Of a DNA stretch of 60,543 nucleotides, positions 50,002-60,543 are shown in pieces; position 1 is the first letter of the stretch; every line of letters starts with the position of its first letter. The position numbers and the translations under genes were made by a program. The stretch spans positions 1 to 60,543 of the forward strand of contig NZ_WNKY01000037.1 in NCBI RefSeq assembly GCF_009720825.1, read 5' to 3'. The notes under the pieces were generated by a model, which was not told where the DNA came from, searched no databases, and saw only the letters and a program-made list of their open reading frames with translations. The stretch comes from Duganella radicis. GTDB lineage: Bacteria; Pseudomonadota; Gammaproteobacteria; Burkholderiales; Burkholderiaceae_D.

Positions 50002-50029
50002 GAAAGTTTCCGCTTTGATTGCTAACTGA

Positions 50030-52870
<2,841 letters not shown>

Positions 52871-53469
52871 TATTTAGCTCCCAAATTAAAACGATGAACA
52901 ACGGGTGTGTTGGTATGTATATTTTTAGTGGGCAATTTTTTTACCCTTGAGAAAAAAACATGTACGTTCTTTTCGCCTCTCATCAAATCATTTAGGCTAA
53001 ATTTCTGTCAATGTGGAAACCCTTATATAGATGGTGAAACTTCATCGTTTCCCAGAAGTCAATAACGCTCTAAAACCAGTTAAAAAAACGCTCTAATTTG
53101 GTGCACGTAGGTGTGAAAACGATAGAAAAATTGATTTGCTATCAAAATAAAAGCAAAAGTACGGCGACGCTCTATTGCGTCGCACTAATTTGATGCATAT
53201 TAATTTTTGTTAATCTGTGTTCATGGCGTAACAGAGTGTTACATTTATGCCACAGATAAAAAGCTTGAGTTTGCCGCGTGGCAAATTTTGATCGATTTAT
53301 GCCTAAGTCCTTATTTAATAAGCATTAAAGCTTATGCGCACAGCTTCTATGGGGAATATGGCCGAGGGCCTTGGAGCAGGCCGAGGGCGCCAATCTGCGG
53401 TATCGTGAGGGCCACTTTTGCGGCGCGTCGTGGTCATGGCGCCCGAGCCGATGGATTTGAGGATGGGGA
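52871..53469 (+). other. AT-rich intergenic region between receptor 6 and the ABC operon
   Basis: About 600 bp without a credible gene; an ORF that runs into the permease frame region (53207-53707) is rejected. It carries several repeats: AACGCTCTAA at 53064-53073 and 53087-53096; CTAATTTGGTGCA (53093-53105) and CTAATTTGATGCA (53185-53197); a perfect hairpin GCGACGC/GCGTCGC (53164-53183); and the dyad GTAACA-GAG-TGTTAC (53228-53242). These are plausible operators for the flanking divergent genes. Confidence 0.5.
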
Positions 53470-54390
53470 ATGCTGGCCTACATTGTTCGCCGTCTGTGGC
53501 AGATGCTGCCGACCTTGCTGGGGGCGGTGCTGCTGGTGTTCATGCTGTTTAACTGGGTGGGCGGCGATCCGGCCTACCTGCTGGCCGGCAAGATGGCCGA
53601 TGCCGCGAGTATCGCCAAAATTCGCCGCCAATTGGGCGTGGATGAACCTTTTTACGTGCAGTTGTGGATTTTTATCCGGCAGATCGCGACCTTTGATTTT
53701 GGCCTGAGCTGGGCGACCGGCGAACCGGTCTCCCACATCATTGCCACGCGGCTGGGACCGTCCCTGACGGTGCTGCTGCCGCTGACCGTGCTGGAAACGG
53801 CCCTCGGCGTTGCCCTGGCCTTGATGATTGCCTTTGTGCGCGGCTCGCTGACCGACCGTGTGGTGATGATGGCCTGTACGGCGGGAATGTCAGTCAGCAT
53901 CCTGGTGTACATCATGGTGTTCCAGTATGGCCTGGCCTACAAGCTGGGCCTGTTTCCGGTGCAGGGCTGGGAGGGGCCGCGTTACGCGGTGTTGCCGATC
54001 CTGATCGGGCTGGCGGTGTCGCTGGCGCCGACCTTGCGCCTGTTCCGCAGCTTCGTGCTGGATGAGGTGGGGCAGGATTATGTGCGCACGGCGCGCGCCA
54101 AGGGCTTGAGCGAGCGGCGCGTGATGTGGGTGCACGTGCTGCGCAATGCGGCGATTCCGATCCTGACCTACGTAATGTCCAACCTGCCGGCGCTGCTGAT
54201 CGGCGCGTTTTTGCTGGAACGCTTTTTCGGCATCCCCGGCATCGGCCGCGAGGTGATCCTGGCGGTGGAGCGCAGCGATTTCCCGGTGATTAAAGCGATT
54301 ACGGTGTACGTGGTCATCGCCACCATGGTGTTCAATCTGCTGACGGATCTGCTGTACCAGGCGGTGGATCCACGGGTCCGGCTGTCATGA
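53470..54390 (+). CDS. Peptide/nickel-type ABC permease (DppB-like)
   Basis: A 306-residue inner-membrane permease with the DppB/OppB fold: a TM1 start MLAYIVRRLWQMLPT, five further segments, and the EAA loop DYVRTARAKGLSERRVMWVHVLRNA (about 195-220, split at DYVRTARAKG / LSERRVMWVH). It forms the first half of the channel for the transporter below. Its stop overlaps the start of the next permease (ATGA). The substrate is probably a peptide but could be nickel or an opine. Confidence 0.9.
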   Translation: MLAYIVRRLWQMLPTLLGAVLLVFMLFNWVGGDPAYLLAGKMADAASIAKIRRQLGVDEPFYVQLWIFIRQIATFDFGLSWATGEPVSHIIATRLGPSLTVLLPLTVLETALGVALALMIAFVRGSLTDRVVMMACTAGMSVSILVYIMVFQYGLAYKLGLFPVQGWEGPRYAVLPILIGLAVSLAPTLRLFRSFVLDEVGQDYVRTARAKGLSERRVMWVHVLRNAAIPILTYVMSNLPALLIGAFLLERFFGIPGIGREVILAVERSDFPVIKAITVYVVIATMVFNLLTDLLYQAVDPRVRLS

Positions 54391-55394
54391 GGGCGCAGGG
54401 CTTGTGGACTCTGGCCTGGCTGCGCTTGCGGGCCGACCGGCTGGCGATGGCGTCGCTGGCGGTGGTGCTGGTGTTTTTGCTGATGGCGATGTTGTCGGCC
54501 AGTGGCCTGATCGTGGCGGATTGGGCGAATGAAGTCGGCGTGAATTACGCGCCGCCCGGCTTTGTCGGCGCCAGCGCGGCGACGGTGGCGCCGGCCGCGC
54601 CGCCGCAGGCTTTATCCGACAATCCCTTCGATCCGCTGGCCGACGATGTTCGCGCATTGCGCGCGCAACTGGCCGCTGGCGAAGGCGGTCGGGCGGCCGG
54701 CGCCGGCAGGCTGGCGACCCTGCCGTTTGGCGCAGACAAGTGGGGGCACGACATTCTCAAGAAAACCATCAAGGGCGGCGAGACTTCCATCGTGGTCGGC
54801 CTGGTGGCGGCCTTGCTGGCGGTTGGCATCGGCACCTTGTTTGGCGCGCTGTCCGGCTATTGCGGCGGCGTGGTGGATGATTTCTTCAATTGGTTCTACA
54901 GCGTTTTCACCGCCATTCCCTCTGTGCTGATGATACTGGCGGTGGCCGCCGTGTTGCAGCAGAAAGGCGTGCCGACCATCGTGCTGATCCTCGGCCTGAC
55001 CGGCTGGACCGGGCCGTACCGCCTGATGCGCGCCGAGTACCTCAAGCACAAGGCGCGCGAATACGTGCTGGCCGCCGACGCCATCGGCGCCTCGCACTGG
55101 CGCCGAATGTTCGTCCATATCTTCCCCAACGCCAGCCATGTGGCGCTGGTGCAGCTGTCGATCCTGGTGGTGGGTTTCATCAAGGCCGAGGTCATCCTGA
55201 GTTTCCTGGGCTTTGGCGTACCGGCCGGCGTGGTTTCCTGGGGCAGCATGTTGAATGAGGCGCAGGGCGAACTGCTGCTCGGCCGCTGGTGGCAGCTGAC
55301 TGCCGCCGCCGTCGCCATGGCCTTGCTGGTGACGGCGTTCTCGCTGTTCACCGACGCCTTGCGCGACGCCCTCGATCCCAAGGTGAAGACATGA
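54387..55394 (+). CDS. Peptide-type ABC permease (DppC/YejE-like)
   Basis: A 335-residue permease partner. After TM1 it has a long, polar stretch (about 48-115, containing DNPFDPLADDVRALRAQL) before the main membrane part, longer than in DppC and similar in layout to YejE. The EAA motif includes EYVLAADAIGASHWRRMFVH (20). It is coupled by overlap to the upstream permease and downstream ATPase. No substrate-binding protein gene is in the operon. Confidence 0.88.
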   Translation: MRAQGLWTLAWLRLRADRLAMASLAVVLVFLLMAMLSASGLIVADWANEVGVNYAPPGFVGASAATVAPAAPPQALSDNPFDPLADDVRALRAQLAAGEGGRAAGAGRLATLPFGADKWGHDILKKTIKGGETSIVVGLVAALLAVGIGTLFGALSGYCGGVVDDFFNWFYSVFTAIPSVLMILAVAAVLQQKGVPTIVLILGLTGWTGPYRLMRAEYLKHKAREYVLAADAIGASHWRRMFVHIFPNASHVALVQLSILVVGFIKAEVILSFLGFGVPAGVVSWGSMLNEAQGELLLGRWWQLTAAAVAMALLVTAFSLFTDALRDALDPKVKT

Positions 55395-56962
55395 GCCTGC
55401 TCGACATTGGCGATCTGCGCGTCGCTTTCCGCGGCGTTGAAGCGGTGAGGGGCGTGTCGCTCAGCGTGCCGCGCAACGCCACAGTGGCGCTGGTGGGCGA
55501 GTCGGGCAGCGGCAAGTCGGTCAGCGCGCTGGCGGTGATGGGCTTGCTGGATGCGGCGGCCCGCGTGGCCGGCAGCATCGTGTTCGATGGGCGCGAGCTG
55601 CTGGCGCTGGGCGGCGGGCAACGCCGCGCGCTGTGCGGTAAAGAGATCGCCATGATTTTCCAGGAGCCGATGTCGTCGCTGAATCCGGTCTTCACGGTCG
55701 GCGCGCAGATCGGCGAGGTGCTGCGCTTGCATATGAAGATGAGCAGGGCGCAGGCGCGCCGCCGCACGCTGGAGTTGCTGGAGGAAGTCGGCATTCCGCA
55801 GGACCGGATCGATGCCTATCCCGGCCAGCTGTCCGGCGGCCAGCAGCAGCGCGTGATGATCGCCATGGCGATCGCCTGCGAGCCGAAGCTGCTGATCGCC
55901 GATGAGCCGACCACGGCGCTCGATGTCACGATTCAACAGCAAATCCTGGCACTGATCGGGCGCCTGCAACAGCGGCATGCGATGTCGGTGCTGTTCATTA
56001 CGCATGATCTGGGGCTGGTGGCGGAGATTGCGGATCAGGTGGTGGTCATGCGCCACGGCGAAGTGAGGGAGGCGGGGCCGGCGCAGCAGGTGCTGAGCGC
56101 GCCGCAGGACGCCTACACCCGCATGCTGCTCGATTGCCGGCCGCGGCTGGAGGCGCCGCCACGCCCGCGCCGCGAAGGTGCGCCGTTGCTGGAGGTGCGC
56201 AATCTGAGCAAGCACTTCACCCAGCGCGAGGGCTGGTTCGGCAAGCGCCAGTTCCACGCCGTGAAAGACGTCTCCTTCACCCTGGCGCGCGGCCAGACCC
56301 TGGGTGTGGTGGGCGAATCCGGCTCCGGCAAAACCACCGTCGGCCTGACCCTGCTGCGCCTGCACCAGGCCAGCGGCGGCAGCGTGTTGTTTGGCGGCCG
56401 CGACCTGCTCAGCATGTCCGCGCGCGAATTCCAGGCCTACAAGCGCCGCATTCAGATCATCTTCCAGAACCCCTACGCCTCGCTGAATCCGCGCTTCACC
56501 GTGGGCGAGATTCTGCTGGAACCGATGCGCATTCACCGCATCGGCGCCAACGACAGCGAGCGTCAGGCGGCGGCGTTGGCCCTGCTTGGCAAAGTCGGCC
56601 TGCCGGCCGACGCCTTCCACCGCTACCCGCATCAGTTCTCGGGCGGCCAGCGGCAGCGCATCGCCATTGCGCGTTGCCTGACCATGCAGCCGGAGATCCT
56701 GGTGTGCGACGAATCGGTATCGGCGCTGGACGTGTCGGTACAGGCGCAGGTGCTCAAACTTTTGCAGGATTTACAGGACGAGCTGGGCCTGTCATACATC
56801 TTCATCTCGCACGACCTGGCGGTGGTGAGGGCGATGGCGGACCAGGTGATGGTGATGCGGCACGGCGCCGTGGTCGAACTGGCCGACGCGGAGACGCTGT
56901 ATCGCCATCCGCGGCAAGCCTACACCAAGGCCTTGCTGGCTGCGATCCCCGGCAACGGTTAA
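55391..56962 (+). CDS. Dual ATP-binding ABC protein (DppD-DppF/YejF fusion)
   Basis: A 523-residue protein with two complete ATPase domains. Domain 1 has Walker A GESGSGKS, signature LSGGQQQR and Walker B LLIADEPTTALD. Domain 2 has GESGSGKTT, FSGGQRQR and LVCDESVSALD. It would energise both permeases alone. The start at 55391 overlaps the previous stop; the longer upstream frame is inside the permease gene. YejF of the microcin C transporter is the best-known protein of this architecture. Confidence 0.93.
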   Translation: MSLLDIGDLRVAFRGVEAVRGVSLSVPRNATVALVGESGSGKSVSALAVMGLLDAAARVAGSIVFDGRELLALGGGQRRALCGKEIAMIFQEPMSSLNPVFTVGAQIGEVLRLHMKMSRAQARRRTLELLEEVGIPQDRIDAYPGQLSGGQQQRVMIAMAIACEPKLLIADEPTTALDVTIQQQILALIGRLQQRHAMSVLFITHDLGLVAEIADQVVVMRHGEVREAGPAQQVLSAPQDAYTRMLLDCRPRLEAPPRPRREGAPLLEVRNLSKHFTQREGWFGKRQFHAVKDVSFTLARGQTLGVVGESGSGKTTVGLTLLRLHQASGGSVLFGGRDLLSMSAREFQAYKRRIQIIFQNPYASLNPRFTVGEILLEPMRIHRIGANDSERQAAALALLGKVGLPADAFHRYPHQFSGGQRQRIAIARCLTMQPEILVCDESVSALDVSVQAQVLKLLQDLQDELGLSYIFISHDLAVVRAMADQVMVMRHGAVVELADAETLYRHPRQAYTKALLAAIPGNG

Positions 56963-56987
56963 GCGATTTTTAAGTTAAGATATCCGA

Positions 56988-57944
56988 ATGGCGAATTTAA
57001 TCCTCCTGCTGCAAGAATATGGCGTCCTGATCGTGTTCGGCATTGTGCTGGTCGAGCAGATCGGCTTGCCTATTCCTGCCTTCCCGATTTTGATCGTGGC
57101 CGGCGCCATGTCGGTCGACGGCGATACGCACTGGCCGGCCGTGTTGGGCGTGGCCATGGTCGCCTGCCTGATCAGCGATTATTTCTGGTTCCGCGCCGGC
57201 CGCTACTACGGCAAGCGCATCCTCAAGCTGCTGTGCAAGATTTCCCTGTCGCCCGATTACTGCGTGAGCCAGACCGAGGACAATTTCAACCGCTGGGGCC
57301 CGAAAGCGCTGATCGTCGCCAAGTTCATCCCCGGTTTCAACACCATCGCCCCGCCGCTGGCCGGCGCCATGGGCACGCGCACCGGCGTGTTTGTCGGTTT
57401 CAGCGTGCTGGGCGGGCTGGTCTGGAGCGGCGCCGGCATCGCCATCGGCGCCTTCTTCCACACCAGCGTCGATCAGGTGCTGGATATTCTGAGCACCATG
57501 GGCACCACCGCGCTGATCGTGCTGGGCGTGCTGCTGGCGCTGTTCGTGGCGTTCAAGTATGTCGAGCGCAAGCGTTTCCGCCAGTCGGTGGAGGTGGAGC
57601 GTATCACCATCGAGGACTTCAAGAAGCTGCTGGAGCAGGGCAAGCAGCCGGTGTTGATCGACGCCCGCAGCGTGACCGCGCAGATGCTGGACCCGGCCGT
57701 GCCTGGCGCGTTGCTGTTCAACGGCGGCGATCCGGCCACCGGCATCAGCGGCCTGGACAAAGGTAGCCACATCATCGTGTATTGCAGCTGCCCCAACGAC
57801 GTCACCGCCGCCCACGTGGCCAAGACCCTGATCGGGCAGGGCTACCACCGCGCCCGTCCGCTGCACGGCGGGCTGGAGGCGTGGAATGCCGCCTTCCGCG
57901 CGCCGACCGAAACGCTGGGCGAAGACAGTCGCGCCTCGGCGTAA
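56988..57944 (+). CDS. DedA (VTT domain) membrane protein fused to rhodanese
   Basis: A 318-residue protein. The N-terminal part (1-195) is a DedA/SNARE-associated (VTT) domain with several membrane segments, GLPIPAFP near residue 26 and KFIPGFNTIAPPLAG near 118; DedA proteins act in lipid flipping and membrane homeostasis. The C-terminal ~110 residues (about 205-305) form a rhodanese domain with VYCSCPNDVTAA as the active loop. The loop has a Cys pair, CSC, rather than the usual CxxGxR. The fusion couples a membrane domain to sulfur or persulfide handling; the purpose is unknown. It starts 25 bp after the ABC ATPase stop and ends at a terminator. Confidence 0.88.
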   Translation: MANLILLLQEYGVLIVFGIVLVEQIGLPIPAFPILIVAGAMSVDGDTHWPAVLGVAMVACLISDYFWFRAGRYYGKRILKLLCKISLSPDYCVSQTEDNFNRWGPKALIVAKFIPGFNTIAPPLAGAMGTRTGVFVGFSVLGGLVWSGAGIAIGAFFHTSVDQVLDILSTMGTTALIVLGVLLALFVAFKYVERKRFRQSVEVERITIEDFKKLLEQGKQPVLIDARSVTAQMLDPAVPGALLFNGGDPATGISGLDKGSHIIVYCSCPNDVTAAHVAKTLIGQGYHRARPLHGGLEAWNAAFRAPTETLGEDSRASA

Positions 57945-57950
57945 GAGCGT

Positions 57951-57976
57951 AGCGCCGCGCGCCAGCGGCGCTTTTT
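57951..57976 (+). terminator. Terminator after the DedA-rhodanese gene
   Basis: AGCGCCGC (57951-57958) pairs with GCGGCGCT (57965-57972), then T to 57976. It ends the ABC/DedA transcript before glk. Confidence 0.9.
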
Positions 57977-57986
57977 TCAGGGGTGG

Positions 57987-58004
57987 ATTGGAATCGATTC
58001 CAAT
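57987..58004. promoter_or_regulatory. LacI-family-type operator palindrome upstream of glk
   Basis: ATTGGAATCGATTCCAAT is a perfect 18-bp palindrome with the central CG and TGNAANCGNTTNCA spacing of LacI-family operators. It lies about 140 bp upstream of glk. No LacI-type gene is in the window. Confidence 0.6.
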
Positions 58005-58013
58005 TTGTGGTGC

Positions 58014-58080
58014 GGTAGTCATACTACGGAGCAAATATCCCGGATTGCAAACTTGTGTAGCAAACTGTACTAAAACTACA
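58014..58080 (+). promoter_or_regulatory. Two HexR-like boxes upstream of glk
   Basis: TGTACTAAAACTACA (58066-58080) matches the HexR consensus TGTARTWWWACTACA except for C at position 5. GGTAGTCATACTACG (58014-58028) keeps both core half-sites GTAGT and ACTAC. The two are 52 bp apart, close to five helical turns. HexR represses central sugar genes in several proteobacteria and responds to KDPG. The hexR gene is not in the window. Confidence 0.65.
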
Positions 58081-58144
58081 AACTGTGCTTGCCTGAAAAT
58101 GGCAAAATACTTTAAGCTTAGGCCTCAACTAATTTCGATCCATC

Positions 58145-59170
58145 ATGACAGCTCAGTCCGTACAAACGCCTCCCTCCCTGTCCACTGTTTTCCCTGGTGG
58201 CCCGCGTCTGCTGGCGGACATCGGCGGCACCAACGCGCGCTTTGCGCTGGAAACCGCGCCGGGCAAGATTGAAGCGATCGAAGTGCTGGCGTGCGCCGCT
58301 TACCCGACCCTGGCCGCCGCCCTGGTCGCGTACCTGGCCTCGCTATCCGTCGCCCAGGCCGGCGTCACCGGCATCCGGAATGGCGCGATTGCGATTGCCA
58401 ATCCGGTCACCGGCGACATGGTGCGCATGACCAACCACCACTGGGCATTCTCGATTGAGGCGCTGCGCCGCGAAGTCAACTTCGACACCCTGGTGGTGGT
58501 GAACGACTTCACCGCGCTGGCCAGCTCGCTGCCGCAGCTGTCGGCGACGCAAAAACACCAGGTCGGCGGCGGCGTCGGTGTGCCGGGCACCCCGCTGGGC
58601 CTGATCGGCGCCGGCACCGGCCTCGGCGTCTCCGGCCTGATTCCGGGCAAGGATGGCTGGACCGCGCTGCTGAGCGAAGGCGGCCATGTGACCTTCTCGC
58701 CGGCCAATCCGACCGAAGTGGCGATCCTGCAATTCGCCTGGAAAGAATTCGACCACGTGTCGGCCGAACGCCTGATGTCCGGCGCCGGCATCGAGTTGAT
58801 TTACCGCGCGTTGGCCGACCACAACGACCTGCCGGCTGAAAAGCTGAGCGCCGCCGACATCTCGCGCCGCGCGCTGGCCGGCGAATGCTCGCTGTGCGAC
58901 GACGCCATCGAAGCCTTCTGCTGCATGCTTGGCACCATCGCCGGCAATATCGCCGTGACGCTGGGCGCGCAGGGCGGCATTTACATCGGCGGCGGCATCG
59001 TGCCGAAACTGGGCGAGCGCTTCGACCGTTCCGGCTTCCGCGCCCGCTTCGAAGCCAAAGGCCGCTTCAACAAATACCTGTCGGCCGTGCCGACCTGGGT
59101 GATCACGGCGGAATACCCGGCCTTTGTTGGCGTTTCGGCAATCTTGTCTGAAAGACTTGCCTGCGCGTAA
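58145..59170 (+). CDS. glk: Glucokinase (Glk family)
   Basis: A 341-residue ATP-dependent hexokinase that makes glucose 6-phosphate. ADIGGTNARFAL (about 24-35) is the ATP-binding phosphate-1 motif, GAGTGLGVSG the phosphate-2 region, and EGGHVTFSP a glucose-binding loop of the E. coli Glk family. The catalytic Asp is in VVNDFTALA. It is not of the ROK type. The N-terminus has about 15 extra residues before the core compared with E. coli Glk. It is controlled by the upstream operators described separately, if they are real. Confidence 0.95.
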   Translation: MTAQSVQTPPSLSTVFPGGPRLLADIGGTNARFALETAPGKIEAIEVLACAAYPTLAAALVAYLASLSVAQAGVTGIRNGAIAIANPVTGDMVRMTNHHWAFSIEALRREVNFDTLVVVNDFTALASSLPQLSATQKHQVGGGVGVPGTPLGLIGAGTGLGVSGLIPGKDGWTALLSEGGHVTFSPANPTEVAILQFAWKEFDHVSAERLMSGAGIELIYRALADHNDLPAEKLSAADISRRALAGECSLCDDAIEAFCCMLGTIAGNIAVTLGAQGGIYIGGGIVPKLGERFDRSGFRARFEAKGRFNKYLSAVPTWVITAEYPAFVGVSAILSERLACA

Positions 59171-59414
59171 GCTCAGTTACATTTCGATGACGTCGAAATG
59201 CGCGTTTTGTGGTTTTATCAGGTACAATTCGCGTTGTTGGATGAAACGTCTGGCTTCCTGCCCACGTTTCACGTAGAAAGCAACGGTCCAGGCCGTTGCC
59301 GGCATGTCCCTCTCTCCCGCCAGGTGCGCATAGGCCTTGGCGTCGGAAAAGCAGCTTCAGCGAGTAACTCCCGCCAGCCTCACTGAATGTGATTGATTTC
59401 TTTCGATTTTGCTT
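59171..59414 (+). other. Structured intergenic region between glk and scpB
   Basis: About 244 bp with three perfect inverted repeats: CATTTCGA/TCGAAATG (59180-59200), GAAACGT/ACGTTTC (59243-59270) and GCAACGG/CCGTTGC (59280-59299). The first could end glk transcription although its T-run is poor. The last two are side by side and could form a structured scpB leader. A 62-codon ORF here (59198-59386) has no support. Confidence 0.5.
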
Positions 59415-60122
59415 ATGGATAATGTTGAGGCTAAAAAAGTCCTCGAAACCGCCTTGCTATGCGCTCGTGAGCCGTTATCGATCCACAGTCTGAAAAAGCT
59501 GTTTGTCGAACTGGACGACCAGGATCGCCCGCGCGGCCCCGGTATCGGTGCCGACACCATCAAGGAATTGCTGGAAGAATTGCGGCTCGATTGGGCCGGC
59601 AAAGGTGTGGAAGTGATCAGCCTGTCGACCGGCTGGCGTTTCCAGAGTCGGCCCGAGATGAAACTGTATCTCGACCGGCTGAATCCGGAAAAACCGCCCA
59701 GGTATTCGCGGGCGACGCTGGAAACGCTGGCCATCATCGCCTATCGCCAGCCGGTGACGCGCGGCGATATCGAAGAGATACGCGGCGTAGCCGTCAATTC
59801 GCAGACGATCAAGATGCTGGAGGACCGGGGCTGGGTGGATGCCGTCGGTTATCGCGATGTGGTGGGGCGTCCGGCTTTGCTGGGCACCACCAAGCAGTTT
59901 TTGGATGATTTGGGCTTGAATTCGCTGTCCCAGCTGCCGCCGTTGCAGCAAATCAGCGATGGTCAGAACGCCATGGAAACCCTGGAGGCGGCTCTGCAAG
60001 AGAACTTTGAAAAAGCGGCGCAAGAGAGCGCCGAACAAGCCACTGAGCAAGAAACCGGCCCTGCGCCAGATTTAACGGTTGACGCTGAGCACAACCAAGA
60101 AACGAATAATGAACAAACCTGA
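59415..60122 (+). CDS. scpB: Segregation and condensation protein B
   Basis: A 235-residue winged-helix subunit of the SMC-ScpAB condensin complex. RYSRATLETLAIIAYRQPVTR (split at LETLAIIAYRQP) and RGVAVNSQTIKMLEDRGWV mark the family. The C-terminal ~45 residues (about 190-235) are acidic and low in complexity. The ATG at 59415 is preferred to a TTG at 59409; no ribosome site is clear. scpA is not adjacent in the window. Its stop overlaps the start of rluB by 14 bases in another frame. Confidence 0.93.
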   Translation: MDNVEAKKVLETALLCAREPLSIHSLKKLFVELDDQDRPRGPGIGADTIKELLEELRLDWAGKGVEVISLSTGWRFQSRPEMKLYLDRLNPEKPPRYSRATLETLAIIAYRQPVTRGDIEEIRGVAVNSQTIKMLEDRGWVDAVGYRDVVGRPALLGTTKQFLDDLGLNSLSQLPPLQQISDGQNAMETLEAALQENFEKAAQESAEQATEQETGPAPDLTVDAEHNQETNNEQT

Positions 60123-60543
60123 TACCCCCGAGACCGTCAACGACGCAGCCGCAGCTGAGGTTGTCGCCAAGCCGAAACGCCGTACCAAGGCGCAGATCGA
60201 AGCCGATAACGCGGCCATCGCCGCAGGCGAAGCGCCTGCCGCCAAGCCCAAGGCGCCGCGCAAGACTAAGGCTGCCACTGCGGACGAAGCCGTCGCGCCG
60301 GCCGCCGCCGATGCACCCGCCAGCCTGACGCCAGCCTCTCTGAAAAAGCCGCGCGCCAAAAAGGCTGACGCCGCCGTCGCTGTCGCCGAAGGGGAGGCCC
60401 CGGCCGCCAAACCAGCGGCCAAGCCACGCGCCAAAAAGGCCGCGCCGGCCGCTGATGCCGCCGTGGTTGCACCGGTCGCTGCGGCCGCTGCGCCAGCGGT
60501 CCCGGTCGCAGCGCCGGCCGCTGCCGAAGCGCCGGCTGTCGCT
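60109..60543 (+). CDS. rluB: Probable RluB (23S rRNA pseudouridine synthase), 3' end outside window
   Basis: Only the first 145 codons are visible, starting MNKPDTPETVNDAA. They are low-complexity, rich in Ala, Pro and Lys (repeated KPRAKKA, AAKPKAPRK). The S4 and synthase domains of RluB would lie beyond the window, so the identity rests on position: rluB follows scpB in many betaproteobacteria and often has a basic extension there. The start overlaps the scpB stop. An alternative is any protein with a basic Ala/Lys tail; confidence is moderate. Confidence 0.6.
   Translation, partial: MNKPDTPETVNDAAAAEVVAKPKRRTKAQIEADNAAIAAGEAPAAKPKAPRKTKAATADEAVAPAAADAPASLTPASLKKPRAKKADAAVAVAEGEAPAAKPAAKPRAKKAAPAADAAVVAPVAAAAAPAVPVAAPAAAEAPAVA

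Noticed and set aside
53207..53707. 166-codon ORF spanning the intergenic region and the permease start
   Set aside because: It overlaps the DppB-like gene in another frame, starts in AT-rich DNA and has no recognisable product.

Overview
The window looks like a chromosomal segment of a GC-rich betaproteobacterium, most likely an Oxalobacteraceae (Duganella/Massilia/Janthinobacterium type). This is inferred from the glnA-DUF4124-glnL-glnG order, the yhdP-amidase-tldD operon, the scpB-rluB pair and the many TonB-dependent receptors. No rRNA, tRNA, CRISPR array, prophage or insertion sequence was seen. All coordinates were worked out by reading the sequence, and no database search was run.

Layout. 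1-3372: a tight operon of a secreted polysaccharide deacetylase (5' end cut by the window), a sterol-desaturase-type membrane hydroxylase, an EI24/CysZ-like membrane protein and a MoaB-type protein. 3565-8275: an unusually large class A penicillin-binding protein and a membrane-anchored TAXI protein. 8283-14683: a nitrogen block. A rhodanese diverges from glnA, which has a sigma-54 promoter and NtrC boxes; a DUF4124 protein, glnL (NtrB), glnG (NtrC) and corA follow. 14731-24605: two TonB receptors flank a GAF sensor kinase and an FAD oxidoreductase, with a REP-like palindrome between the last two. 24695-29149: rsmE, tkt, gap and a vapB antitoxin with an internally deleted vapC. 29220-42495: a third receptor, a Cache protein, glnE, and the yhdP-amidase-tldD operon. 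42531-52870: three more receptors around aroG. 53470-60543: a peptide ABC transporter without a binding protein, a DedA-rhodanese fusion, glk, scpB and the start of rluB.

The parts connect in several ways. Nitrogen control is well represented: GlnL/GlnG should activate glnA, and GlnE should modify its product. Carbon metabolism is represented by tkt, gap and glk, and glk carries HexR-like and LacI-like operators. Six long TonB receptors are scattered as single transcription units among housekeeping genes. They share nearly the same first 12-20 residues, and most are followed by a strong hairpin terminator.

The most striking unlabelled signal is upstream of aroG: a 26-codon leader ORF with 8 aromatic codons between positions 4 and 14, followed by mutually exclusive hairpins and a U-tract terminator. 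This is the architecture of ribosome-mediated attenuation. Other points of interest are the divergent PBP, the decayed VapC, the repeat that supplies a kinase's stop codon, and a DUF4124 gene translationally coupled to glnL.
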